NCBI GenBank assembly: GCA_011033025.1
Contig: WFMF01000021.1
Location: 186,001 to 250,000, forward strand
Reading direction: 5' to 3'
Source of the DNA: Beroe forskalii
Taxonomy: Eukaryota > Ctenophora > Nuda > Beroida > Beroidae
Length of the DNA: 64,000 nt
Part shown: piece after piece, positions 49,505 to 61,400 of the stretch
How positions within the stretch are numbered: the stretch's first letter is position 1
Layout: every line of letters starts with the position of its first letter
Program-made: the position numbers and the translations under genes
Notes under the pieces: model-generated
The model's input: only the letters and a program-made list of their open reading frames with translations
Told to the model about the DNA's origin: nothing
Database searches by the model: none

Positions 49505-52500
49505 TTAAATTTTCTTTATATCAAAATCATGGCTTGGAAGCCAGTGGAGGTTGTCATGCTTATGCTGGTTATCAAGTAGCATTTTCTTAAGGATTTCTTT
49601 GACAGAAGCAATTTTACATGAAAAATCGTCAGATATACCAACTTTTTTCTAAGCAAATTCCACATAACTGATGATTGATGAATGAATTGGTGGTTTGATG
49701 GAGGAGGAATGAGGTTCATGTCATTATGGGTTGAAACATTATAGATAGAGTACAGTGAAATTGGGGTTCGAAATTTAAGTATTTTGAGGGATTCCATAAA
49801 GCAGTGGAAGGAGTAAAGATTTTGCACTGAGAGGATTCCATATCTTTGAAATAGTGGCTTAGTGTGCTCTTTTTCATAAAATTCAGGCCCTAAGAATTGA
49901 GCATTTATTGTTCTTGCACGAGCACAAGTTTTGAACTTATTCTTGTATGCTTCAAGGTCACCAAATAACACCCTGATGCACTTTTTTTGAATTCTATGTA
50001 CTTCATTCATTTGATATTGTGGTATGCTGCCCCAAACCGATATGCAGTAGGATAAGTGTGATTCAAAAAGTGTGTAGTATAGATCCTTGTGCAGTTCCTC
50101 TGGAACACATTTTTTAATTCTGGATATGGTAGATATAGTAAAATTTAGCTTCTTTTTAAGCTCTTTTATGTGCGGACTCCAGCACAATTTGTCGTCAATT
50201 ATGACACCTAGAAATTTTGTTGATGTCACTTTCTTTATCTTACATTCATTTATTTTCAATTCGAGATGATCAGCACAAGGTTTCTTAGCTTTGGGGCAGC
50301 TTTTGGGAGTGAAGTGAATGAAGCAGCATTTACCCATATTGACATGCAGTTTGTTATGATTCATATATGCGTTAAGTGATTTAAGCAAAGCATTTCCCTT
50401 TTGGTAGACCTCTTCTAGGGTTGGGGCATCGACAAAGATATTTGTGTCATCAGCAAAAAGGATAAAATTCCCATCTTTACTACAATTTATAATGTCATTG
50501 ATATAGATTATAAATAATAAGGGCCCCAGTACAGATCCCTGTGGGACACCAAATATAACAGTGAGTTCTTCGGAGTTTTCGCCAAGAGTGCTGGTGTACT
50601 GGAGCCTGTTTGATAGGTAGCTTTCTAGAAGTTTATGGGTTGTCCCTCGAACACCATATCTATCAAGTTTGCATAAAAGTTTTCCATGGTCTATTGTATC
50701 AAATGCTTTGCTTAAATCAATGAAAATCCCAAGGACATGATTCCTTTTCTTCAGGCACTTATTAATATGGTCAACAGAGTAATTGATAGCATGGCTAGTA
50801 GAATGGCTTGGTCTAAATCCAAATTGATTCTCATGCAGCGAATTTTGGGATAAAAGAAAATCATATAACCTAGTATAGATTATTTTTTCAAATATTTTCC
50901 CAAAGATTGGTAATGTTGATATAGGTCGATAATTTTCTATAGATTCTGGATCCTCTTTTTTGTAAACTGGAGTTATTTTACCTACTTTTAGTACCTCTGG
51001 GAAAGTTCCAATATTCATAAGAACATTGAAATGGTCAGAAAGAATTGGGCTTATGACATGGGAAGCCTTTTTGATAATTCTTACAGGTATATCACTGGCC
51101 TTGTTATTGTCTAGCTCTGAAATTATACTATTTATTTCATCTGGTGAGCACTCAAACAATGCCATGGAGTTTTCAACTGGTTTATAGAGGTAATCTTCAA
51201 ATGAGTTAAATTCACAGTCAGAGAGATCAGAATCATTGATACTCTCATTTAATTTTGATGCAATGGAGTTAAAGTACTCATTAAATTTGGTAGCAATTAT
51301 CCGCCTATCAATGATGCGTTGGTTATCTATAACAAAGGAGGGTTTGATTTGATTTTTACTCTTACCTCTAAGTTCATTAATTATTTTCCATGTTTTTCGC
51401 TTATCTCCGGCACTGTCTGAGATTTGCTTACACCTATATGATGACTTAGCAGAATTTATAACATGCTTCAGAGTTCTTCTGTAGGTACTAAAAGTATTAT
51501 AGAGAATTTGGTCACCATCAGGATTTTCTTTTGAAATTGTGGCTTTCCATTTGTCTTTAAGTTCATGTTTTTTATTGCAGGCTTCAATTATTCCTTTGGT
51601 AATCCAGGGGTTGTTAAGGGGAGTTCGTTTAGTTGTCTTTGGGACTTTCAGTTTACAGTGTTTATCAAGTATGGTAGTGAAGGTGTCGGTGAAAATATGG
51701 AAATTGTCGGTAGTTGGTATGATCTGGAATTCTTCTGCAAGATTTTTCACAAAACTATCAACATTTTTATTGCAAAAATCATAGTATTGTACATGTTTTA
51801 TCTTGGACTCTTTAATTTTCACTTTGAAGTCAGCAAGCTGAAAAACAGGCAGGTGGTGAGTCAAGTTGTCACTTATGGTCCCAGATAGGATAACTTTTTC
51901 AGTGCTATTTGTAAAAATGTTGTCAATGCAGGACTTTTTGGTGCCTGGTCTCTCATGCGTGTATGTTGAAATCAAGGGAGAATAGCCCCCAGAAAGAAAG
52001 CAATCCTCAAACTTGCTACAATTTGCATTTGACAAAAGATTTATGTTAAAGTCTCCCATGACGAAGACATTTGACTTGGGCAAGGTCTCAAAAATTTCAT
52101 TGATTTGCTCATAGAATTGATCTATGTCACCATCATTTGGGCGATATACAACTCCAAATATTAATGGTTCTATGGTGTTGGTGGTTTTTAAAAACAAGGT
52201 TTCAATATTGGTGGAACAATCTGAGACATTGTCCATGACTGTGCAATTTATTGAATCATGTACATATAGAGACACACCTGTACCTGACTGCTTCTCATCC
52301 CGTGTGACTTGGTAATAGCCTTTATATCCAGGTAGGATGTAAGTTTCACCACAATTTGGATGTGTGTTTGTTTCAGCAAAGCCTATTGCACAAAATTTAT
52401 TTTTAATGTTCTTTAGATCAGCTGAAAAAAGATCGAAATTTGTTGAATTTCCATCAATATTCAAGAATAAAGTTGACAACAGATTTTCATTATGGTCAGC

Positions 52501-52869
52501 AGTAGCTTTACAATATGTTAATAAGGCATTGTTTAAGTCCTTGATTGAGTAAGTTCTGCAATTGTTAAGGATATTTGATATTTCAAAAATAGATTGATCA
52601 TAGCTCTCATTTTCATTATGCTTTTCATCCTCATTTTCAAGCCAGGCTTCAAAAGGATTGTACCTTAATTCCATGCTCAGCTGACAGGTGTGACACACCC
52701 ATGAGTTTTCAATTTTTGAAAATTTGGCATTATTATAACATCTGGAGTGGATGGCAATTTGGCAATTACTACATTCTACAATAGGATGTCCAATACATAT
52801 GCTCTTAATACAATGTCCGCATTTTTCTCTTATGGTACATTTGAATTTAAATACAGCTAAGGTGGCCTC
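49505..52869 (-). CDS. LINE ORF2: endonuclease and reverse transcriptase
   Basis: The open frame begins at 52869 (after TAG at 52872-52870) and overlaps the end of ORF1 by 13 bp. Its first part encodes a PHD-type finger (CGHC, CSNC, HSRC, CHTC spacing) that lies upstream of the first ATG at 52698. Then come APE-type endonuclease motifs (AETNTH, VMGDFNINLL, CIDNIFTN) and RT motifs (YRPISTLP, FIDLSKAFDTIDH, GVPQGSVLGPLLF, FADD, KFLGVIID). Catalytic FADD is intact. The usual SDH near the endonuclease end reads THH. A one-base change in an A6 run near 49651 shifts the tail: in the conceptual frame the end is TIFHVKLLLS..., while the neighbouring frame gives the natural-looking KVGISDDFSCKIASVKEILK and stops at 49505. 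Confidence 0.85.
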
Positions 52870-54920
52870 CTAGAACCACTGGTATGGTTATTGGCATCAC
52901 CCATCCATGGCTTACTCTCAACACGTTCTCTCTGGTAAACTGCATCCTTAATTATTCTAATAAACATGCTAATACCCTTTTCACCAAGGTGAATTGGGTC
53001 CCCACCACGTGTAAGATTACTATTGAGCATACCAGATCTGTCAAGGAAACTATACAGGCCAGGTATCCAAACATTGAATCTAGAAACAAATTCACTTTTC
53101 AACAATAGTCTATTATATGCAATGATGTTTTTATTCATGATTTGGTCTCTGGATGGGAGTACAGGAATCACAAATATCTTGGTTTGAGTCAATGCATTTA
53201 TTTCTTCTACTTTTGATTTGAGTGTGTTAACTAGATTGTAAACATAAGTATCTAGTGAGCCTGTCACCTCAGTAGGCCGAAGATCATTTGTTCCACAGGC
53301 TATGACAATGTTTGAATATCCAACACATTCTCTTGGGTCAATCTGATGGATTTTGGCTGCTTTTATTCGTTTTCCAGGATATTTTTCCCCAACAGTTCCT
53401 GTTCCTGAGCCAAATTTAATGTTTTTGGTGTTGGAGTCACCAATCATTAGAATACTACGTCTGTTGAACTTGTTGACGTGTCTAAAGGTGACTGAAAACC
53501 TCTCTTCACATTTTTCAGCATCAAGAATTTCATGCTTATACCATGACTGAGACTTCTTTGACATAACATATAATGAGTTGTTTAAGGCCTCATAAACTTC
53601 GGTCTCATCTGCAAAGTTAGCAGAGAATACAACATTTCGAGGTCCACCAACTGAATATGTATAGATGGCAGAATCTGGATTGATCTCTACCTCATCATCT
53701 GAGTGCTTTGGAAGACTACTCTTAGCACTTCTGGAATTGAGTTTTTGGGGTAAGTGATTAATCAGAACACTGTTGGGGATTTGATTTCCTTTGAGGTTGT
53801 AGTCTTTGCTAATTTTTGTGATTATGCATTTTAAGGCAGGTGGGATTTCTTGTGAAGCTGGTTTATCACTTGATCCAGCATATGCATAGTGTTCTCCATA
53901 ACAGATTGTTGAGCGACCATTTTTGTTCCTGAATAGTTTCTTTTCTTTGAGGGTTTCCAGGAGTTGGTGAACACTTTCCTGCTCTCCTGGGTTCAGGTAC
54001 TCAGTCCTGTGGTCAGTAATGTACTTTTCATTGCTTTTGAGGTTGAAACAAGGGGGCTCAATGCCGATACTTAGTGTACCTGGTGGATGGTAGTCAGGGA
54101 TTATTTGGGGAGCTGAAGGTCTGTTCTCATGTAGTTCTTGGATTTCCTGACTAAGTCTATCTAGCTGTGACTTTATGCCGGCAATGTCAACTGTATGGGT
54201 TGCTGCTGAGAGCTTCATTGTTTCTGCAACTGATTCTGTGAGCTCCTGGATAAAGTCAGCAGTAAGGATCCTATCTCCCAATTCCTTTGCTCGTTTGACA
54301 GATATATGGTTCTGTGGCCTAGGGAAGGGACAACAGTAGCACCATGGACATTGCCAGCTCTTTGTCAGAGAGTTAAGAACTGGCTGTGTAAAGTCAGCCT
54401 TTAGCCCTGCACATGAGTTGTGCCAAACCTGTTTGCATGTGCTACAGGGAATGTTCCATGACTGACCTCCAGATGATTTTCCACATGGACATTGATTCTT
54501 CTTGTTTTTTCTTTGACTTGCCTTAGAGTCTGAACTTTCAACATCTACATTTACATTTTCAAACCCAGAACTGTCTTCCTGACTGGAGACATCAGGAGAA
54601 TTGAGCACAACAAAAGATGGGCTGGTAGCAGTTGGGCTAACAGCAGGAAGGCCAACAGGTGATAATGAAGTTCTCGGTCCAAGATCTAGTTTGAGTGAAG
54701 ATGCTTGGCTGGCCAGAGGACTCTGAGGACGTGATCTCTGACCAGGTCTGGTTACAGTGGAAGAAGTTGGTAAGCTGGTACTCCTTCCCCTGGTTACCAT
54801 AAGTGGGGGAGATGGCTTCTCAGAGCGTGCAGGTGGGGTATCAGGCTTCTTGTTTGATTTGTTCATCATGAGGAGAATAAGGATGCAGAGGATGCAGTGC
54901 ACTTTGGATCCACCAGTCAT
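52857..54920 (-). CDS. LINE ORF1: PHD finger and esterase-like protein
   Basis: 687 residues. A Ser/Pro-rich N-terminus is followed at about 135-200 by a PHD-type zinc finger (CPCGKSSGG, CSTCKQVWHNSCAGL, WQCPWCYC). A coiled-coil-like stretch follows (SQLDRLSQEIQELHENRP). From about 490 comes an SGNH/GDSL-like domain with ILMIGDSNTKN (Ser block), IVIACGTNDLRP (Asn block) and GGDPIHLGEKG (Asp-His block). Such ORF1 esterases are thought to bind membranes or lipids in CR1-group elements; the function is not settled. The PHD region suggests chromatin or nucleic-acid contact. Confidence 0.85.
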   Translation of the reverse strand: MTGGSKVHCILCILILLMMNKSNKKPDTPPARSEKPSPPLMVTRGRSTSLPTSSTVTRPGQRSRPQSPLASQASSLKLDLGPRTSLSPVGLPAVSPTATSPSFVVLNSPDVSSQEDSSGFENVNVDVESSDSKASQRKNKKNQCPCGKSSGGQSWNIPCSTCKQVWHNSCAGLKADFTQPVLNSLTKSWQCPWCYCCPFPRPQNHISVKRAKELGDRILTADFIQELTESVAETMKLSAATHTVDIAGIKSQLDRLSQEIQELHENRPSAPQIIPDYHPPGTLSIGIEPPCFNLKSNEKYITDHRTEYLNPGEQESVHQLLETLKEKKLFRNKNGRSTICYGEHYAYAGSSDKPASQEIPPALKCIITKISKDYNLKGNQIPNSVLINHLPQKLNSRSAKSSLPKHSDDEVEINPDSAIYTYSVGGPRNVVFSANFADETEVYEALNNSLYVMSKKSQSWYKHEILDAEKCEERFSVTFRHVNKFNRRSILMIGDSNTKNIKFGSGTGTVGEKYPGKRIKAAKIHQIDPRECVGYSNIVIACGTNDLRPTEVTGSLDTYVYNLVNTLKSKVEEINALTQTKIFVIPVLPSRDQIMNKNIIAYNRLLLKSEFVSRFNVWIPGLYSFLDRSGMLNSNLTRGGDPIHLGEKGISMFIRIIKDAVYQRERVESKPWMGDANNHTSGSRRPP

Positions 54921-54950
54921 TGAGCTACAGAGGAACCCCTGAAAAAAGAC

Positions 54951-57900
54951 GAGTCATTGCGCAGTGTTCATAGACAATTTGAAAAAAAAAGATAAATTAG
55001 CTTAGCTTGGTTTGCACTGCAAATAATTATCAATTTCAGTTTCAATTTTCATAGGAAGAGGAAGACAGACAGACAAACATACAACTCAAGTGATTGATTG
55101 ATTGAACTTGGTTTGTTAAGTGGTGATAATGATAATATAATAAGTCCAGTTCTACACTGAAAAATATATTCAATAATAAATTATCAAGGGTTATGAAATT
55201 CATTTAATTAATACATTTTACACCAAAACATATATACAATCAAATTCAATCACTATGGATGTACTTTGTCATGGCAAAGAGCCCACCAAGATGCAGCTTT
55301 GGTTAGTTGGGGATTTTTGATCATGCTCAGTGAATGTGTTCTTATGAACTGATGCACAAACTACTCATCTCTTCCAGGAGTATCCACTGCAGCCTTCATT
55401 CATGGTTTCACCTCAGCACACTGCAATCCCCTGCATCCCTGTTATCTTTTACTGGTATAGTGGTACTAGTATATATTATAGGACCTGGCTTATAATGGGT
55501 TAAGCTTTGCAGTTTGAAGCACATTATGTCACGTTATGTCTATGAATCATGCAAACTTATACCATGCACACGATGACACACAGAGTACAGTTTAAACTGA
55601 CCCTGTTAGAATCAAAATATGGTTCAAACAGTTCGAAATGTGCTTTAGTGTCAATTTATTGATGATTTATTGTTAATTCATTGTTGCCATATAGTTCAAA
55701 ATAGATTCACAGTTGAAAATTAATTGCCATAATGCCATAACTTACAATTTAGTGTTGCCACTGCCTTCCATTACATATCATGCTTATTGGCAATAGATTC
55801 ATTTTCACCATTTTCACCAATGAATGCTCATAGTAATTCAATGAATTGCTATTGCTGACAATAAAATCAAAGCTGCCTTTGCAAAAAAAATTGTCATAGT
55901 AATCAGTGAACCCTGAGTCATATGCTGACTCTTACACAAGCCAGAATGAAGTGTGGGGTTTGTTTAGGGTTTAGGGTTTGGATTTATAAGTTAAAGTTCA
56001 ATTTCGTTACTAAAGATCCATTTTTGACAATGACGATCATATTGAATTCATTGTCAACAATGACGGTTCATTGTCAACACTGGCGATTCATTGACAATTA
56101 TAGAAAATCACTATAGCTGGCATGTTAATGTGCTATTAGATATCTTGACCTTATTAATATTTCTTTACTATTTAAGTTATTATGTTTGTATGTTAATTTA
56201 ATCTTAATCACAATTGTCATATGACCAGAAAGAATTAAGCTGTTCAAATTATGGTGTAATGTGCTACTAAATGTAAACTTATTTGTTTTATTAAACTTAT
56301 TTGTTTTATTAGTTAATCCATAACTGTCAATATTGCCACAAATGGCAGATTCCCTGTACTGTGTCCAACCTTTTGTTGATTGATGTATTTTGCTCAAATC
56401 TAGATGTCATGAAAACTTCCTCCTTGTCTGACCAGATGATATTTATTTACTTGAATTGTTTTAAATAAGACAAGTGATAACTTTGATACCAAATGAACAT
56501 GAAACTTATTATGAAACTATACACTAAATTGTGGTAGGAAGAGTATTAAGGTGTCCATCTAATCTAATCTAATTTGGGCTCTATTTCTAGTGTCAATTGA
56601 CTTGATACTTTGATCTTGTCTAACCAGATGAAGTTTCCCAATAAAGATAAAGAATTCCCAATAATGCACAAGGACCTACTTATGACACTGCAGCTCATGA
56701 AACAAACACACTCCATTGTGGTAGGGGGCATTAAGTTAATAGGTTAGGTACCTTTTGCAAGCATTTTATTATTTGGACCTTGCATGTTCTTAGTCTGTAC
56801 CCTGTGTGTGTGACATAGTTAGCTTTTCAAAACATGGTGATATCAATTTGTTGTCTTACCAATAATTATAGTATTTTGCCCTGTTTCAAGCTACCAACGC
56901 TATGATGAAGGCATCCCATCAAGCCCTAAGGATAGAGATTAGAACTGATGGAATTAAGTTTTGCCGACAATCTTATTATTATAGAAGTGTATCAGAAATG
57001 AATAAATAGTAATATGAGTAATGCAATATTTAGCAATGCAATATTTGACAATGCTATATTTGCCAACAACCAACAAACTTAATCAGTACTCAATTCCAAT
57101 AAACAGGTTGCTGCCTTGAAGAAACAGGGTAGTTCTCCAGAGACGAAGTCAATAACAATCTACAACTACAAAGAAGAATCTACAACATAACACAGATTGT
57201 AAATATATTTTATTGTCATAATTTCAACAACACATCATCAAAAAATATTTTGTGCTGATGATTTTTCATCAGATTTTTTCAGAAACAAAAACCAAGACAA
57301 GAATAGCACAAATATTGTATTATTTGATGATTAAAAAATTTCCAAGACATTCGTGTAATTTTTATTGCAAAATATTATAATTGCAAAATTATTCAAATTT
57401 GAGCCGCGCGCGCCGCGCACACCGATCACTGAATGCGCGAAAACGTGGTCAAGGTACCCGAAATGAGCCTCGTCGGCCATGGTTTGGCCGACGTGGCTCA
57501 CTTTTAAAACAATTTGGACCTAAAAATTGAATTCAAAAAATTTTTCCCAAGTGAGCCACCTCGGCCACCATAGGCAAGGGCCGGACAACTTCTGGTAAAA
57601 CCTGTTGTCGGCCGTTGACAGACCCTCGTGAGAATTCAGCGCGCGGCGCTAATTCTCATCAGCGGGTCAGACATCGTCCGAAAAAAACAAACAAAAAAAC
57701 TGCCAGAGTGCCAGCGCCATACTGCCATGGATAAGGTGTAATATAGAAGATAAATCCAGTAGCTTTTGATTAAAAATAAAAGTTTAAAGAATCTGACAAA
57801 AGCAGAGAAATATTATCAGAAATAAATAAACCACGTCATATCACCTAAAAGTGGGGACAAACTGGGGTTAAACTTAAAAACCTGTTTTTTTAAGAAGGCT

Positions 57901-58046
57901 GTGGATGTGTTAAAAACTAAAAGTAAAATGTTCCTGTCAGACGTTGTCTCACCTCCTCTGTCAATTAATTTAACATTAACAATTAAAACATCGTTGCTGA
58001 ATGCTAGCATGTGTCAGCCTAATTTACTGGAAGTTCAAACCTTTTA
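54951..58046. other. No gene recognised; possible LINE 5' flank
   Basis: 54951-57200 is CpG-poor AT-rich sequence, in composition like the LINE body, and may include its 5' UTR. 57400-57680 is GC-rich and carries a copy of the palindromic module (57463-57570: GAGCCTCGTCGGCCATGG, TTTGGCCGACGTGGCTCAC and GTGAGCCACCTCGGCCACC). No credible ORF. Confidence 0.5.
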
Positions 58047-58232
58047 CTTGTAGAACCGTATTTCGAACTTCACTTTGCGCGGCTTTTCCGTGCGTGACAT
58101 AATTTTGCGCGACGTATACTTATAGTTATTGACATAATCATATGACATATCTATTAATTTATCTGTACGTCGCGCGAAAATATGTCACGCACGCAAAAGC
58201 CGCGCAAAGTGCAGTTCGAAGTACGGTTCTTC
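58047..58232. mobile_element. Fold-back MITE, GAACCGTA ends
   Basis: Arms GAACCGTATTTCGAACTTCA and GCAGTTCGAAGTACGGTTC, then CTTTGCGCGGCTTTTCCGTG / CACGCAAAAGCCGCGCAAAG, then CGTGACATAATTTTGCGCGACG. Same design as 34367-34485. Confidence 0.82.
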
Positions 58233-58299
58233 AAGGTTTGAAGTTCCAGAAAATTGGGTGACGCATGCCATTCAGCCATTGCCAGCAGCTCAATAAGCT

Positions 58300-58427
58300 A
58301 TGACGTTTAATTAATTGATGTTTAATTAATTGAGGTTAAATCCTAATTAGTTGATGTCTAATTAGTTGATGTCTAATTAGTCGATGTCTAATCAGTTGAT
58401 TTCTAATTAATTGATGTCTAATTTAAA
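58300..58427 (-). repeat. 17-bp repeats in the RRP5 3' UTR
   Basis: About seven copies of TGATGTCTAATTAGT-like units directly after the RRP5 stop codon (minus strand). Likely transcribed as the proximal 3' UTR. On the mRNA strand they read ATTAGACATCAACTAATT. Confidence 0.8.
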
Positions 58428-61400
58428 TTAGTCAGCGTCTTGGGCAGCCTCCAGGTACTCCCGTGCCCTCTTCCGGACGCTCTGGAGATGGGATTCGTCT
58501 GCGCCGTGCGCGGTCTCGAAGTCAACGTACCGTTTGAAGAAGAATCGCATCTTCTTCGGCGGAAGCTTCAAGCTCACAGCTCGATCCAGTAGGAGCCTGC
58601 AGTGATTGATTTTCAATTGTTTTATAGATGTACAGATTTGGAGTATTTTATTGATCGCAGTACATTGATAACTTGAACCTTCCCGGAATCTTACGAGGGC
58701 GTGTCGAACTCCTGCTTGCGCTACATTTTCATGCGCGGCGTAATCGTTCGCGGCTAACTGCCTTTCATAAACAACCAGTGAGCCGCGCATGAAAAAGATG
58801 CAAACGTAGGAGTTCAACCCGTCACCTTTATTTTCCCAACATTTGTCTTTTAAGGTCAGAAAACAATAAAAGTGAAAGTGTCCAGTCACATATAACGATC
58901 TCTGAGCGTCGAGCAATGTGCCCTGGTGTCAAGCAATGTACCCTGGGCCCTGGTGTCAAGCAATGTACCCTGGACCCTGGTGTCAAGCAATGTACCCTGG
59001 ACCCTGGTGTCAAGCAATGTACCCTGGACCCTGGTGTCAAGCAATGTACCCTGGGCCCTGGTGTCAAGCAATGTAGCCTGGACCCTGGTGTCAAGCAATG
59101 TAGCCTGGACCCTGGTGTCAAGCAATGTACCCTGGAGTCAAGCAATGTACCCTGGACCCTGGTGTCAAGCAATGTACCCTGGACCCTGGTGTCAAGCAAT
59201 GTATCCTGGGCCCTGGTGTCAAGCAATGTACCCTGGGCCCTGGTGTCAAGCAATGAACCCTGGGCCCTGGTGTCAAGCAATGTACCCTGGACCCTGGTGT
59301 CAAGCAATGTACCCTGGACCCTGGTGTCAAGCAATGTACCCTGGGCCCTGGTGTCAAGCAATGTACCCTGGGCCCTGGTGTCAAGCAATGTACCCTGGAC
59401 CCTGGTGTCAAGCAATGTACCCTGGACCCTGGTGTCAAGCAATGTACCCTGGGCCCTGGTGTCAAGCAATGTACCCTGGACCCTGGTGTCAAGCAATGTA
59501 CCCTGGTGTCAAGCAATGTACCCTGGACCCTGGTGTCAAGCAATGTACCCTGGAGTCAAGCAATGTACCCTGGACCCTGGTGTCAAGCAATGTACCCTGG
59601 ACCCTGGTGTCAAGCAATGTACCCTGGACCCTGGTGTCAAGCAATGTACCCTGGAGTCAAGCAATGTACCCTGGACCCTGGTGTTAGGAGTATCTGTTGA
59701 AAGCATCGCAATGTACCCTGGTGTCAAGCAATAAAAACCATGGTGTCAAGGACTCTTCCACCCTGGCCACTGGTATCAATGTACCAAGGACCCACAGGAC
59801 CCTCCGGGGTGTCAAATGTTCTCGAACATCGTGCCCTGGTGTTAGGGAGTATCTGTTGAAAGCGAATGTCCTTCTGCCGATCTGCCGAAAGGGGAAGACT
59901 TTGAGAGGGTGATTATACAATAAAAACCATTGAAGCTCATTAAAAGTGAAATACCTGGATATCTGAGAGGGTGAGAAGTTGAGCAGTGACAGTCTTATCT
60001 GAGAGGGTGAGAAGTTGAGCGAAGTGACAGCGGATATCTGAGAGGGTGAGGGGCGAAGTGATAGATAACCCGGATATCTGAGAGGGTGAGAAGTTGAGCG
60101 AAGTGACAGATAACCCGGATATCTGAGAGGGTGAGAAGTTGAGCGAAGTGACAGATAACCCGGATATCTGAGAGGGTGAGAAGTTGAGCGAAGTGACAGA
60201 TAACCCGGATATCTGAGAGGGTGAGAAGTTGAGCGAAGTGACAGATAACCCGGATATCTGAGAGGGTGAGAAGTTGAGCGAAGTGACATACTACCCGGAT
60301 ATCTGAGAGGGTGAGAAGTTGAGCGAAGTGACATATAACCCGGATATCTGAGAGGGTGAGAAGTTGAGCGAAGTGACAGATAACCCGGATATCTGAGAGG
60401 GTGAGAAGTTGAGCGAAGTGACAGATAACCCGGATATCTGAGAGGGTGAGAAGTTGAGCGAAGTGACAGATAACCCGGATATCTGAGAGGGTGAGAAGTT
60501 GAGCGAAGTGACAGATAACCCGGATATCTGAGAGGGTGAGAAGTTGAGCGAAGTGACAGATAACCCGGATATCTGAGAGGGTGAGAAGTTGAGCGAAGTG
60601 ACAGATAACCCGGATATCTGAGAGGGTGAGAAGTTGAGCGAAGTGACAGATAACCCGGATATCTGAGAGGGTGAGAAGTTGAGCGAAGTGACATATAACC
60701 CGGATATCTGAGAGGGTGAGAAGTTGAGCGAAGTGACAGATAACCCGGATATCTGAGAGGGTGAGAAGTTGAGCGAAGTGACAGATAACCCTGATATCTG
60801 AGAGGGTGAGAAGTTGAGCGAAGTGACAGATAACCCTCACCCGGATATCTGAGAGGGTGAGAAGTTGAGCGAAGTGACAGATAACCCGGATATCTGAGAG
60901 GGTGAGAAGTTGAGCGAAGTGACAGATAACCCTGATATCTGAGAGGGTGAGAAGTTGAGCGAAGTGACAGATAACCCGGATATCTGAGAGGGTGAGAAGT
61001 TGAGCGAAGTGACAGATAACCCGGATATCTGAGAGGGTGAGAAGTTGAGCGAAGTGACAGATAACTCGGATATCTGAGAGGGTGAGAAGTTGAGCGAAGT
61101 GACATATAACCCGGATATCTGGGAGGGTGAGAAGTTGAGGGTGAAGTGACAGATAACCCGGATATCTGAGAGGGTGAGAAGTTGAGCGAAGTGACAGATA
61201 ACCCGGATATCTGAGAGGGGTGAGAAAGTTGAAACTGAGAGGGTGACATATAACCCGGATATCTGAGAGGGTGAGAAGTTGAGCGAAGTGACAGATAACC
61301 CGGATATCTGAGAGGGTGAGAAGTTGAGCGAAGTGACAGATAACCCTGATATCTGAGAGGGTGAGAAGTTGAGCGAAATGACAGATAACCCGGATATCTG

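Larger units (their letters stand above)
49200..54950 (-). mobile_element. CR1/L2-group LINE, nearly full length
   Basis: Two ORFs on the minus strand: ORF1 with PHD finger and SGNH-esterase-like domain, and ORF2 with APE endonuclease and reverse transcriptase. Esterase-bearing ORF1 proteins are typical of CR1-related LINEs. The 3' UTR runs about 300 bp to an AATAAA near 49210. The 5' limit is not defined; it begins upstream of ORF1, somewhere above 54920. No target duplication was found by eye. Largely intact coding points to relatively recent activity. Confidence 0.85.

Noticed and set aside
58828..59734. Long open frames on both strands over the 27-bp array
   Set aside because: Same reason: the period is divisible by three and both strands are open. 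It lies in an RRP5 intron.
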